From the NCBI GenBank assembly GCA_965603285.1, contig CBFDCK010000165.1, positions 1 to 6,397 of the forward strand: 6,397 bases of DNA, in the 5' to 3' direction. Each line of letters starts with the position of its first letter. The stretch's first letter is position 1. Both the position numbers and the translations under genes were made by a program. The DNA comes from JAUWPO01 sp965603285 (GTDB lineage: Bacteria > Chloroflexota > Anaerolineae > Anaerolineales > UBA4823). Shown here piece after piece: positions 1 to 5,887 of the stretch. The notes beneath the pieces were generated by a model. It made no database searches. It saw only the letters and a program-made list of their open reading frames with translations, and was not told the DNA's origin.

Positions 1-771
1 CCTTCGCAAGGTGATTACAATCAAATCGTTCACGGTGGAGGTCATGGAGATTACCACTCGATCGTGCTGGCGCCATCCAGTGTGCAAGAAGCAATTGATC
101 TGACGGTGCTCGCTTTTGACCTGGCTGAAAAGTATCAAGCTATCGTCGTAGTGATGGCGGACGGCAATATCGGTCAGATGATGGAACCGGCAGAATTACC
201 GCCCATGCTCCCAATAAAAAGCGAATATCCGGAATGGGCAGTGCGAGGCGCAGAAGGTAGAGATAGTCGCATCCTGACTTCAATCTATATGAACCCGGAG
301 GATGAAGAAATTACCAACCTGCGTATCTTAGAACGATGGAATAAAATTGAAGAAAATGAGATTCGCTACCGAGAATACTTCTTGGATGATGCCGAATTTG
401 TGGTGATCGGCTTTGGAACCGCAGGACGAGTAGCTTTTTCAGCCGTTCGATCCGCCAGAGCAGAAGGAATTCCAGTTGGTTTACTCCGCCCAATAACGCT
501 CAATCCATATCCGTTCGCAAAAGTTGCCGAACTAGCAAATCAAGCGCATGCTTTTCTGGTCGTAGAGATGAATACCGGTCAAATGCTGCAAGATGTACAG
601 TTGGCTGTCGCGGGAAAGGTGCCGGTTGAGTTTTATGGACGTCTGGGAGGCATTGTGCCTTATCCAGATGAGGTATTGAACGAAATCCGGCGCCTCTCAC
701 ATGAACCGTTGGGTACAGGGGTAGATCCCCGGCGAATATGGATGCAGCGGTTGAAAACTGAGATTAGTTAA
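1..771 (+). CDS. vorB: 2-oxoacid:ferredoxin oxidoreductase, alpha subunit (VorB-like), 5' truncated
   Basis: The reading frame is open from base 1 and ends at TAA 769-771, giving the last 256 residues. Subunits of this type are usually about 350-380 residues, so roughly 100 N-terminal residues lie upstream of the window. The enzyme oxidatively decarboxylates a 2-oxoacid with CoA and ferredoxin in the cytoplasm; the alpha subunit carries the pyrimidine-side thiamine diphosphate domain and a transketolase C-terminal-like domain. Seen in the sequence: GGGHGDYH followed by LAPSSVQEAIDLT at the start, MADGNIGQMMEPAELP about 40 residues later, then VVIGFGTAGR and the late block VEMNTGQMLQDVQLAV plus VEFYGRLGG. 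The GQM..DV and EFYGR.GG blocks resemble the branched-chain (VorB) subfamily more than typical KorA, from memory of the family and not from a search. The beta gene follows after 15 bases, which supports one operon. 2-oxoglutarate or another 2-oxoacid remains possible as substrate. Confidence 0.9.
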   Translation, partial: PSQGDYNQIVHGGGHGDYHSIVLAPSSVQEAIDLTVLAFDLAEKYQAIVVVMADGNIGQMMEPAELPPMLPIKSEYPEWAVRGAEGRDSRILTSIYMNPEDEEITNLRILERWNKIEENEIRYREYFLDDAEFVVIGFGTAGRVAFSAVRSARAEGIPVGLLRPITLNPYPFAKVAELANQAHAFLVVEMNTGQMLQDVQLAVAGKVPVEFYGRLGGIVPYPDEVLNEIRRLSHEPLGTGVDPRRIWMQRLKTEIS

Positions 772-786
772 CATGGAGGAATTGGG

Positions 787-1563
787 ATGGCAATAACTGC
801 TCCTGCCAATTTAGTTTATTCGCGGCCCGAATCGATGACCAATATTACTACTCATTACTGCCCGGGCTGCACTCATGGCATTGCCCACCGCTTGATTGCT
901 GAGGTAATGGATGAAATGGGCATCCGCGAGAAGACCATTGGTGTTGCTCCGGTAGGCTGTTCGGTATTCGCATACAATTACTTCAATTGTGATTTTGTCG
1001 AAGCGGCGCACGGACGCGCCCCGGCGATGGCTACTGGTATCAAAAGGGTTTTGCCTGACCGATTTATCTTCACTTATCAAGGGGATGGGGATCTGGCATC
1101 CATAGGAATGGCAGAAATCATGCATGTAGCAGCCAGGGGTGAGAACATAACCGTTATCTTCATCAACAACGCTATTTACGGGATGACAGGTGGACAGATG
1201 GCGCCCACAACTCTCCCAGGTCAAAAAACGACCTCTTCCCCAAGCGGTCGCGACGTAGAACAGACTGGTTTTCCAATCCTTATGGCTGAATTGATCGCCA
1301 ACATGGAAGGAACGAGCTACTCCGTTCGCAGAAGCCTGCATGACCCTAAACAGATACGCAAGGCCAAAAAGGCTATACGCACAGCCTTTGAGGTTCAAAA
1401 CCTCGATTTAGGGTTCGCTATGGTGGAATTGCTTTCCACATGCCCCACCAACTGGGGTCTCTCCCCACAGGAATCGCTGCAGTGGGTGGATGAACACATG
1501 GTACCTGTATTCCCATTAGGTGATTATAAAATAGCACCGATGGTTGCAGAATTGAGAGTATAA
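787..1563 (+). CDS. 2-oxoacid:ferredoxin oxidoreductase, beta (thiamine diphosphate-binding) subunit
   Basis: This 258-residue protein is the expected length for the separate beta subunit (VorA/KorB/PorB-type), which binds the diphosphate end of thiamine diphosphate and the proximal 4Fe-4S cluster. Seen: CPGCTHG at 25-31, the GDGD motif at 99-102 followed by NN at 127-128 (the Mg-thiamine diphosphate motif), then YGMTGGQMAPTTLPG around 131-145. Cys25, Cys28, Cys58 and Cys219 (in STCPTNWG) match the four cluster cysteines known for pyruvate:ferredoxin oxidoreductases, so the protein looks catalytically complete. The ATG at 787 is preceded by GGAGGA at 775-780 with a six-base spacer. It sits 15 bases after the alpha gene and 36 bases before gamma. 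Domain assignment is secure; substrate is not, although the alpha partner points to branched-chain 2-oxoacids. Confidence 0.95.
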   Translation: MAITAPANLVYSRPESMTNITTHYCPGCTHGIAHRLIAEVMDEMGIREKTIGVAPVGCSVFAYNYFNCDFVEAAHGRAPAMATGIKRVLPDRFIFTYQGDGDLASIGMAEIMHVAARGENITVIFINNAIYGMTGGQMAPTTLPGQKTTSSPSGRDVEQTGFPILMAELIANMEGTSYSVRRSLHDPKQIRKAKKAIRTAFEVQNLDLGFAMVELLSTCPTNWGLSPQESLQWVDEHMVPVFPLGDYKIAPMVAELRV

Positions 1564-1599
1564 GTTCTTGCCATTGGTAGATTATACAAAGGATGATTT

Positions 1600-2163
1600 A
1601 TGCAGACTGAAATAATACTCTCCGGTTTCGGAGGTCAGGGAATCATGTTCGCCGGACAGTTGTTAGCTTATGCGGCAATGGACTCGGGATTGGAAGTAAC
1701 CTGGATGCCTTCTTATGGTCCGGAAATGCGCGGCGGCACAGCGAATTGCACCGTCATCATTGCAGAAGAAGAAATCGGCTCCCCAACAGTACTTAATCCA
1801 AAAGCGGCATTGGTCTTTAACCTTCCGTCCATGATTAAATATGAACCATTAGTTGTATCCGGTGGTGTATTAATCATAAATTCTTCGTTGATGGATCGGG
1901 AAACTACACGGAATGAAATCAAGAGCCTAAGAATACCCGCCAACGAAATCGCTGAATCGATAAGCTCAACGCGTTTGGCTAACATGGTAATGTTGGGTGC
2001 GTTGATTGCAAAGCTGCCAGTTATTCCAATTGAGGGTTTAGAAAAAGCTCTCGATGACCATATCCCAGACAGGCACAGACACCTGTTGGATTCGAATTTT
2101 CAAGCTTTGCGGGAAGGTTCAGTATTCGAAGAACAAAAACTGGTTGAAGACGCGGTCAATTGA
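1600..2163 (+). CDS. 2-oxoacid:ferredoxin oxidoreductase, gamma subunit
   Basis: This 187-residue protein is the separate gamma subunit (POR gamma domain, KorC/PorG-type) that helps form the CoA site and completes the complex. Seen: the N-terminal GFGGQG loop at 9-14, the family-typical block PSYGPEMRGGTANC at 37-50, SPTVLNP at 61-67, and NMVMLGALIAKLP at 128-140. Length and motif order are normal for a stand-alone gamma subunit. The ATG at 1600 has AAAGGA at 1588-1593 upstream; another ATG at 1593 is out of frame. A fourth component, the small 2x(4Fe-4S) delta ferredoxin, is not downstream; if present, it should lie before the alpha gene, outside this window. The stop TGA at 2161-2163 directly abuts an ATG of the next gene. 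Confidence 0.95.
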   Translation: MQTEIILSGFGGQGIMFAGQLLAYAAMDSGLEVTWMPSYGPEMRGGTANCTVIIAEEEIGSPTVLNPKAALVFNLPSMIKYEPLVVSGGVLIINSSLMDRETTRNEIKSLRIPANEIAESISSTRLANMVMLGALIAKLPVIPIEGLEKALDDHIPDRHRHLLDSNFQALREGSVFEEQKLVEDAVN

Positions 2164-2168
2164 ATGAT

Positions 2169-2173
2169 GGAGA
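2169..2173 (+). promoter_or_regulatory. Ribosome binding site deciding the lipoprotein start
   Basis: GGAGA stands five bases before the ATG at 2179. The upstream in-frame ATGs at 2164 and 2167 have no good Shine-Dalgarno sequence at proper spacing, so 2179 is the better start. The upstream starts would only add the residues MMEIK. Confidence 0.7.
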
Positions 2174-2178
2174 TTAAA

Positions 2179-2856
2179 ATGCAAAGCCGGTATATTATCA
2201 TAATTCCAGTACTACTTCTTATCTCACTTCTTCTTAACGCATGCGATTCGTTGGATGCAATAAATCCATTTAATCCAACCCCCACCTATACTGCGACCAA
2301 TACTCAAATACCAACAGCTACATTTATCCCGCCAACGGAAACCCCTCTACCGCCCACAGCTACCTTCACACAATCAGCTTCGCCAACACCGGAAGCGACC
2401 CCTATCCCTTCCGACACACCCTTACCTCCTGTCCCCAGTGCAACACCAGAAGCAAAAGATGCAATTTTGGTTTATTACTTTAATTTGAAGGATAGTGGTC
2501 GTTGGGGTTGCGGGGAGGCATTGTACTGGCTCAACACTGGCGTCCGCAAAACGGGAAGCATTGAGCAAGATATCCAATACGCGATGTACCGCCAGCTCGC
2601 GTATCGCGGGAAAGAACTAGGCGAACTATACAACCCAGGTTACGCTTCTACCCTGAGCGTTTCAAGCGTCGAATTTCTTCCCGATGGAACTGCAGTGGTC
2701 AATTTATCAGGTACTTATGTGCCAGGGGACGATCCATGCGATGGGGCTCGTTTCAGAGACCAGCTCAAGCAGGTAGTGAGACAATTTCCCCTAGTCTCCA
2801 AGGTTCGGATATTAATCAACGGCGTCAACATTGGAGATGCGACAAGCCGCAAGTAA
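2179..2856 (+). CDS. Lipoprotein with Thr/Pro-rich linker and GerMN-like domain
   Basis: From the ATG at 2179 the product is 225 residues (230 if the ATG at 2164 is used). Residues 1-21 are a short lipoprotein signal peptide with a strongly hydrophobic core; Cys22 in LLLNAC is the likely lipidation site, so the mature protein would be anchored on the outer face of the membrane. Residues 31-92 form a low-complexity Thr/Pro/Ala linker (TPTYTAT, PTATFIPPTETPLPPTATF and similar). Residues 93-225 resemble a GerMN domain, known from the spore germination/sporulation protein GerM and from many lipoproteins of non-sporulating bacteria: an initial ILVYYF strand, a middle helix, then VSSVEFLPDGTAVVNLSG and a final helix-strand RQFPLVSKVRILING. 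Cys111 and Cys187 are the only cysteines after the lipid site and could form a disulfide. Exact function is unknown; binding to cell-wall material is only a guess. The gene is 15 bases after the gamma subunit and appears cotranscribed, an unexpected partner for a cytoplasmic oxidoreductase. Confidence 0.85.
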   Translation: MQSRYIIIIPVLLLISLLLNACDSLDAINPFNPTPTYTATNTQIPTATFIPPTETPLPPTATFTQSASPTPEATPIPSDTPLPPVPSATPEAKDAILVYYFNLKDSGRWGCGEALYWLNTGVRKTGSIEQDIQYAMYRQLAYRGKELGELYNPGYASTLSVSSVEFLPDGTAVVNLSGTYVPGDDPCDGARFRDQLKQVVRQFPLVSKVRILINGVNIGDATSRK

Positions 2857-2887
2857 TCACAATAGCTCGCAATAAATCACCACGTTT

Positions 2888-2931
2888 AAGTAGAGCGGGT
2901 ACCGGGATATCCCGGCACCCGCTCTACTTTT
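2888..2931 (+). terminator. Rho-independent terminator after the oxidoreductase-lipoprotein operon
   Basis: The inverted arms at 2888-2906 and 2911-2929 pair over 19 positions with one mismatch (A2901 with C2916) around an ATAT loop. On the + strand the 3' arm runs into TTTT (2928-2931). It begins 32 bases after the lipoprotein stop. Read on the minus strand the single mismatch becomes a G-U pair, so it may also stop transcripts coming from the other side. Confidence 0.9.
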
Positions 2932-2999
2932 AATACTCCTCCCGCGAGAGAGAACCCACTTCTAGGTTCGAATTGGATTATCTATCAAGATCAAACCTT

Positions 3000-3027
3000 A
3001 TTATACATTAAATCGAAATTAGCGCAA
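3000..3027 (-). promoter_or_regulatory. Possible minus-strand promoter TTGCGC-N16-TATAAT
   Basis: On the minus strand TTGCGC (3027-3022) and a perfect TATAAT (3005-3000) are separated by 16 bases. Start of transcription would be near 2993. A transcript would run about 105 bases through the hairpin at 2929-2888, antisense to the end of the lipoprotein transcript. The region is AT-rich, so a chance match is quite possible. Confidence 0.3.
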
Positions 3028-3060
3028 TAGGAAACCAGTCCGATTCTTGGATGATTTAAT

Positions 3061-3102
3061 AAAAAAAGCGCCACGGACCTGAGGGGGGCAGGCCCGCAAC
3101 GC
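3061..3102 (-). terminator. Minus-strand rho-independent terminator with G-U-rich perfect stem
   Basis: Arms 3068-3081 and 3089-3102 enclose a seven-base loop. In minus-strand RNA all 14 positions pair, four of them as G-U wobbles (3071/3099, 3072/3098, 3073/3097, 3077/3093). On the + strand these same four positions are A/C mismatches. The minus-strand stem is followed immediately by seven U (3067-3061). This marks it as a minus-strand signal. It may terminate read-through from the gene ending at 3286, or a transcript from the promoter-like sequence just upstream at 3110-3137. Confidence 0.85.
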
Positions 3103-3109
3103 CATATTT

Positions 3110-3137
3110 ATTATAGCATATATAGAAAAAAACGCAA
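3110..3137 (-). promoter_or_regulatory. Likely minus-strand promoter with extended -10
   Basis: On the minus strand TTGCGT (3137-3132) is followed after 16 bases by TATAAT (3115-3110), with TGC directly before it, giving the extended -10 form TGnTATAAT. The predicted start is near 3103, exactly at the base of the terminator hairpin. No coding gene follows it. Confidence 0.5.
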
Positions 3138-3226
3138 AGGGATTTTGACAAAGAACTGACACATATCACGAGCTGAATGAGCTGTTATCCTGGGACTAAA
3201 TCATCTCTTCTTGACATCTTGAAATA

Positions 3227-3257
3227 AGTAGAGCGAACGCCTTAAGTCCGCTCTACT
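3227..3257. terminator. Hairpin sharing arms with the operon terminator
   Basis: AGTAGAGCG (3227-3235) pairs perfectly with CGCTCTACT (3249-3257), with two more pairs inside after one mismatch. The same nine-base arms occur in the hairpin at 2888-2929. It lies 28 bases beyond the stop of the minus-strand gene and may act as its first terminator, although the minus-strand tail (TTATTTC) is a poor U tract. It can also be read as a copy of a dispersed palindromic repeat. Confidence 0.55.
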
Positions 3258-3285
3258 CGTTTCACGAAAGTGCTGCAACTTCAAT

Positions 3286-4647
3286 CTATTCGGGTTTCAC
3301 CGGTTTTTCAGCAGGCATCATCTCTTGCCGGGTAATCTTATCCTTGATCAGCAAGAAAAGTGCGCCCAAGCCAAATATGATGACGAGCAAGTTAATCAGC
3401 CATCCAATATATGGGATTGCGGTCAGAATTACGAAGATGACCACGCCTAAAATAAATGACCAATATATGCTCGCAGATCCATTCGACTTGAAGCGTTCCA
3501 GGATCAGGCGCCCAACGAGATAACTGACAACGATTTTAGTTATGAACGCTGTCGCTATGAAAAAAGCTAGAACAAGGTTCAAAATAGAGACAAACCCGAC
3601 ACCAAATATCAACCAGGCTAATGCCCAAAGTGTCATCAATCCGAATAAGATTGTCAAAATGACGACAATGATCGCCAGCCCAATGATGAGGAAGTAAAAG
3701 CCAAAATAGACCAATGCACCCCATCCAAGGCTTTGCCATGGCTTCGCCTGCAATCGCGCCACAGTCTGTTCCATGCAATTCGGGAATAGCCACACGATCA
3801 ATAAGCCTACAATCAGCAGGCTGATCAGTTTTCTCAATTGTCCCAAGAACGATTTCCAAACTTTTTCTCCGGTGGTCGGTTCGGGTTCTTTTTCCTCAGG
3901 CGCTTTTTCGGGTAAAACCGTTTCTTCGTATTCTATGTCACCATCGACTGCCCAAGAGGGGACTTCACCTTTTTGAGGAGAGGTGTAAGTGAGATCGCCT
4001 CCAATTTGGGTGTCCGAACCAAACGTAAGCCCGCCTGGGACGCTCGGTAATGGCGGCATATTCGGCATGAATTGGAAAGGTGTTACTGGCGCTACATCAC
4101 CAGATGAACCAACATCCGCTTTTACGTCACCGCCAATGCTTCCATTCAATTCCACACCACCAGCGTTGACCTCCACATTGCCTTCAACCCCGCCCGCCAA
4201 TTGTGCCTGTCCCCCCATGAAAAGCAGGTCGCCTCCTATATTACTGCCCGGTTTGGTCTCCAGACTGTAGCCAAATGCGACCAGGTCGTCGACAATCAAT
4301 CCATCTTCATTTAAAGTAAGGACTGCACCAGCGATGCGGACATCGTCTTTAACTTTTCCGCTGATAACAACTGATTGCCCGGCTCCCATTAGATCACCTT
4401 CAATAACACCTTCAGGTGCAATTAAGATCGTTGTGCCGAATGCGATAAGATCTCCTTTTATCGTGCCTTTAATTTCAATGAAATTCGCACCGACATAGAG
4501 ATCATCTTCAATCACTTCTCCGGCAGCGATCACTACTTTATCGCCCCCTTCAAATTCAAACGCTTGCGCTGGAGAGACCAGACTCAGTACGACGGTACTT
4601 AAAAGCAATAGACCAATGATGGTAGTGATAACGCGATGGTTTTTCAT
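3286..4647 (-). CDS. Secreted bactofilin-like (polymer-forming) beta-solenoid protein with multi-pass membrane C-terminus
   Basis: The product is 453 residues. Residues 1-29 are a signal peptide with a likely cleavage after AQA (27-29). Residues 44-175 contain eight short solenoid rungs of the form G-x-I/V-x-G/D-D-L/V; the conserved acidic or Asn position recurs at 49, 66, 85, 102, 121, 140, 157 and 174, that is every 17 or 19 residues. After a Pro-rich insertion (186-205) two more rungs follow (Asp218, Asp237). Residues 247-258 are charged and Pro/Glu-rich. Residues 272-435 hold several hydrophobic segments, roughly 272-289, 308-335, 338-365, 395-412 and 415-434, ending in a charged tail. 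The solenoid resembles the polymer-forming/bactofilin family but is predicted outside the cytoplasm, unlike classic bactofilins. Start: AGGAG at 4657-4661 (minus) with a nine-base spacer. Function is unknown; an envelope scaffold or stress-related membrane role is inference. It is a single gene, divergent from the fumarase. Confidence 0.85.
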   Translation of the reverse strand: MKNHRVITTIIGLLLLSTVVLSLVSPAQAFEFEGGDKVVIAAGEVIEDDLYVGANFIEIKGTIKGDLIAFGTTILIAPEGVIEGDLMGAGQSVVISGKVKDDVRIAGAVLTLNEDGLIVDDLVAFGYSLETKPGSNIGGDLLFMGGQAQLAGGVEGNVEVNAGGVELNGSIGGDVKADVGSSGDVAPVTPFQFMPNMPPLPSVPGGLTFGSDTQIGGDLTYTSPQKGEVPSWAVDGDIEYEETVLPEKAPEEKEPEPTTGEKVWKSFLGQLRKLISLLIVGLLIVWLFPNCMEQTVARLQAKPWQSLGWGALVYFGFYFLIIGLAIIVVILTILFGLMTLWALAWLIFGVGFVSILNLVLAFFIATAFITKIVVSYLVGRLILERFKSNGSASIYWSFILGVVIFVILTAIPYIGWLINLLVIIFGLGALFLLIKDKITRQEMMPAEKPVKPE

Positions 4648-4717
4648 ATTTTCTTACTCCTATCTATTTACACTAATGATATTGATCGGTCCACCCGCGC
4701 TGGTGGAGAAACGCCGA

Positions 4718-4746
4718 TTCTCAACTTCGCTCAAACCGGATATAAT
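4718..4746 (+). promoter_or_regulatory. Possible distal promoter of the fumarase genes
   Basis: TTCTCA (4718-4723) and a perfect TATAAT (4741-4746) are 17 bases apart. This would give a leader of about 180 bases before the fumarase start at 4936. The -35 match is weak (four of six). Confidence 0.35.
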
Positions 4747-4829
4747 AAATATACCATTAAGAAAGAGGAGCAGGAAGGTATTCTGTTCTTCCCAAAGAAT
4801 AAAAAGTTTGACTACCATAAAGGAATGAA

Positions 4830-4858
4830 TTCTTGTAAATATTTATTCCATTTATAAT
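4830..4858 (+). promoter_or_regulatory. Possible proximal promoter of the fumarase genes
   Basis: A perfect TATAAT at 4853-4858 would start transcription near 4865, about 70 bases before the fumarase ATG. The sequence 17 bases upstream (TTCTTG, 4830-4835) is a poor -35 match, so the call rests on the -10 box and on position. Confidence 0.3.
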
Positions 4859-4923
4859 TTAGCAATCATTGCATCTCCCCATGTGTTAACTTGATGAACC
4901 GTTTTACAAACATTCAACCCAAT

Positions 4924-4929
4924 GGAGAT
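4924..4929 (+). promoter_or_regulatory. Ribosome binding site deciding the fumarase alpha start
   Basis: GGAGAT lies six bases before the ATG at 4936. An in-frame ATG at 4891 would add 15 residues that do not look like the family and has no clear Shine-Dalgarno sequence, so 4936 is chosen. Confidence 0.75.
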
Positions 4930-4935
4930 TTATTA

Positions 4936-5808
4936 ATGGTCGATATAACTGAACGTATCCTGGAACTGGTTCGACTGGCAGCTACAGACTTGCCCCCCGA
5001 CGTAGAAATTTCAATCAAGCAGGCAGTGGAAAGAGAAAAAACGGGTTCGGCAGCACGAGGCGCTTTGGAGACTATTCTGAATAACGTCAAGATCGCCCGC
5101 AGGAACTCAACCCCCATCTGCCAGGACACCGGCACCCCCATCTTCTATGTGTATTATCCAGAAGAATGGAGCACCCGCCGCCTGCGAGCCCAAATTGAAT
5201 CGGCAGTGGTAATGGCCACTCAACTGACATACCTGCGCCCGAATTCAGTCAATCCATTGAGCGGGAAGAACAGCGGGGACAATTTGGGCGGCAATTACTT
5301 CCCGACCATTCACTTTGAAGAAGTTGAAGGCGATACATTGACCATTGACCTGATGCTCAAAGGGGGAGGCTGCGAGAATGTAGGTGCCCAATACTCTCTG
5401 CCAAATATAGCACTCGGAGCGGAACGTGATTTGGGTGGGGTGAGGAAAGTCGCCCTGGATGCCGTTCACAAAGCCCAAGGAAAGGGCTGTGCTCCTGGAA
5501 TCCTCGGCATTGCTATAGGGGGCGACCGGGGTTCCTCATATCTGGCATCGAAGGAGGTCCTTTTCGGTAAAATGACAGAGACCAATTCCGACCCACAGCT
5601 CGCCGAACTAGAAACTCGCTTAACCGAAGAAGCTAACCAATTGGGTATAGGTCCAATGGGATTCGGTGGTCAGACCACGGTCCTAGGAACCAAAATTACC
5701 AGCCTGAACCGCTTACCAGCCAGCTACTTCGTGTCCGTATCATACATGTGCTGGGCTTACAGACGCCGGCGGATGATCTTTAAAGATGGTGAAGTACTGT
5801 ACGAATAG
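4936..5808 (+). CDS. Class I (4Fe-4S) fumarate hydratase / tartrate dehydratase, alpha subunit
   Basis: From ATG 4936 the product is 290 residues, close to the usual size of the separate alpha (N-terminal) subunit of class I fumarases. With the beta subunit it would hydrate fumarate to L-malate reversibly in the cytoplasm, using an oxygen-labile 4Fe-4S cluster. Seen: ICQDTGTP at 61-68 with Cys62, GKGCAPG at 182-188 with Cys185 followed by GIGG-like IAIGGDRG, and Cys272 in SVSYMCWAYRRRR. These three match in order the three cluster cysteines known for the family. LKGGGCENVG at 141-150 replaces the common Ser of GGGSEN by Cys146. MGFGGQTTVLG at 241-251 is another family block. The C-terminal cysteine context differs from the more usual NxxCHAxRH form. 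The beta gene follows after 79 bases. L-tartrate dehydratase (TtdA) belongs to the same family and cannot be excluded, but fumarase is more likely in an anaerobic fermenter. Confidence 0.9.
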   Translation: MVDITERILELVRLAATDLPPDVEISIKQAVEREKTGSAARGALETILNNVKIARRNSTPICQDTGTPIFYVYYPEEWSTRRLRAQIESAVVMATQLTYLRPNSVNPLSGKNSGDNLGGNYFPTIHFEEVEGDTLTIDLMLKGGGCENVGAQYSLPNIALGAERDLGGVRKVALDAVHKAQGKGCAPGILGIAIGGDRGSSYLASKEVLFGKMTETNSDPQLAELETRLTEEANQLGIGPMGFGGQTTVLGTKITSLNRLPASYFVSVSYMCWAYRRRRMIFKDGEVLYE

Positions 5809-5887
5809 ACGCATAGGGCAAACCTCCTGTACAGCATAAAACTATTCAAGGCAAACATATTTTCAACCGTAGAATTGGAAGGAAAAA

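Larger units (their letters stand above)
2857..3285. other. Non-coding region between convergent genes
   Basis: I see no credible gene in these 429 bases on either strand. The region holds three hairpins (2888-2929, 3068-3102, 3227-3257) and two minus-strand promoter-like sequences (3110-3137 and 3000-3027), listed separately. The rest is AT-rich and shows no tRNA, insertion sequence or clear direct repeat. Confidence 0.7.
4648..4935. other. Divergent promoter region between solenoid and fumarase genes
   Basis: These 288 bases separate the two divergent starts. Short open frames here lack a convincing ribosome binding site or recognisable protein. Two TATAAT boxes read on the + strand (4741-4746, 4853-4858). 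Two short overlapping hairpins occur at 4690-4707 (TCCACC/GGTGGA) and 4706-4722 (GAGAA/TTCTC); because they share bases they could form only one at a time. I found no clear -35/-10 pair for the minus-strand gene. Confidence 0.55.

Noticed and set aside
2272..2455. Repetitive Thr/Pro-coding stretch as a DNA repeat or CRISPR-like array
   Set aside because: The repetition is at the amino-acid level only; the codons vary and there is no regular repeat-spacer pattern. It is a lipoprotein linker.
2964..2980. tRNA T-arm-like GGTTCGAAT sequence in the intergenic region, considered as a tRNA or an attachment-site remnant
   Set aside because: The flanking bases do not form a proper five-pair T stem around a TTCGAAT loop, and no acceptor, D or anticodon arms are present.
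3145..3216. Two perfect TTGACA boxes on the + strand (3145-3150 and 3211-3216) as promoters
   Set aside because: Neither has a -10-like sequence at 16-18 bases, and no + strand gene follows.
4680..4706. T-box-like GGGTGGACCG on the minus strand upstream of the solenoid gene
   Set aside because: It lacks one base of the conserved GGGTGGNACCGCG, shows no specifier stem, and the downstream gene is not an aminoacyl-tRNA synthetase or amino-acid gene.
4616..4857. Short + strand open frames between the solenoid gene and fumarase
   Set aside because: They overlap the solenoid gene start or the divergent promoter region, have no ribosome binding site at the start and encode no recognisable protein.
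5809..5887. CTGTACAG palindrome and GGCAAAC repeats between fumarase alpha and beta as an operator or terminator
   Set aside because: The palindrome is only eight bases with no T tract, and the seven-base repeats are short enough to be chance.
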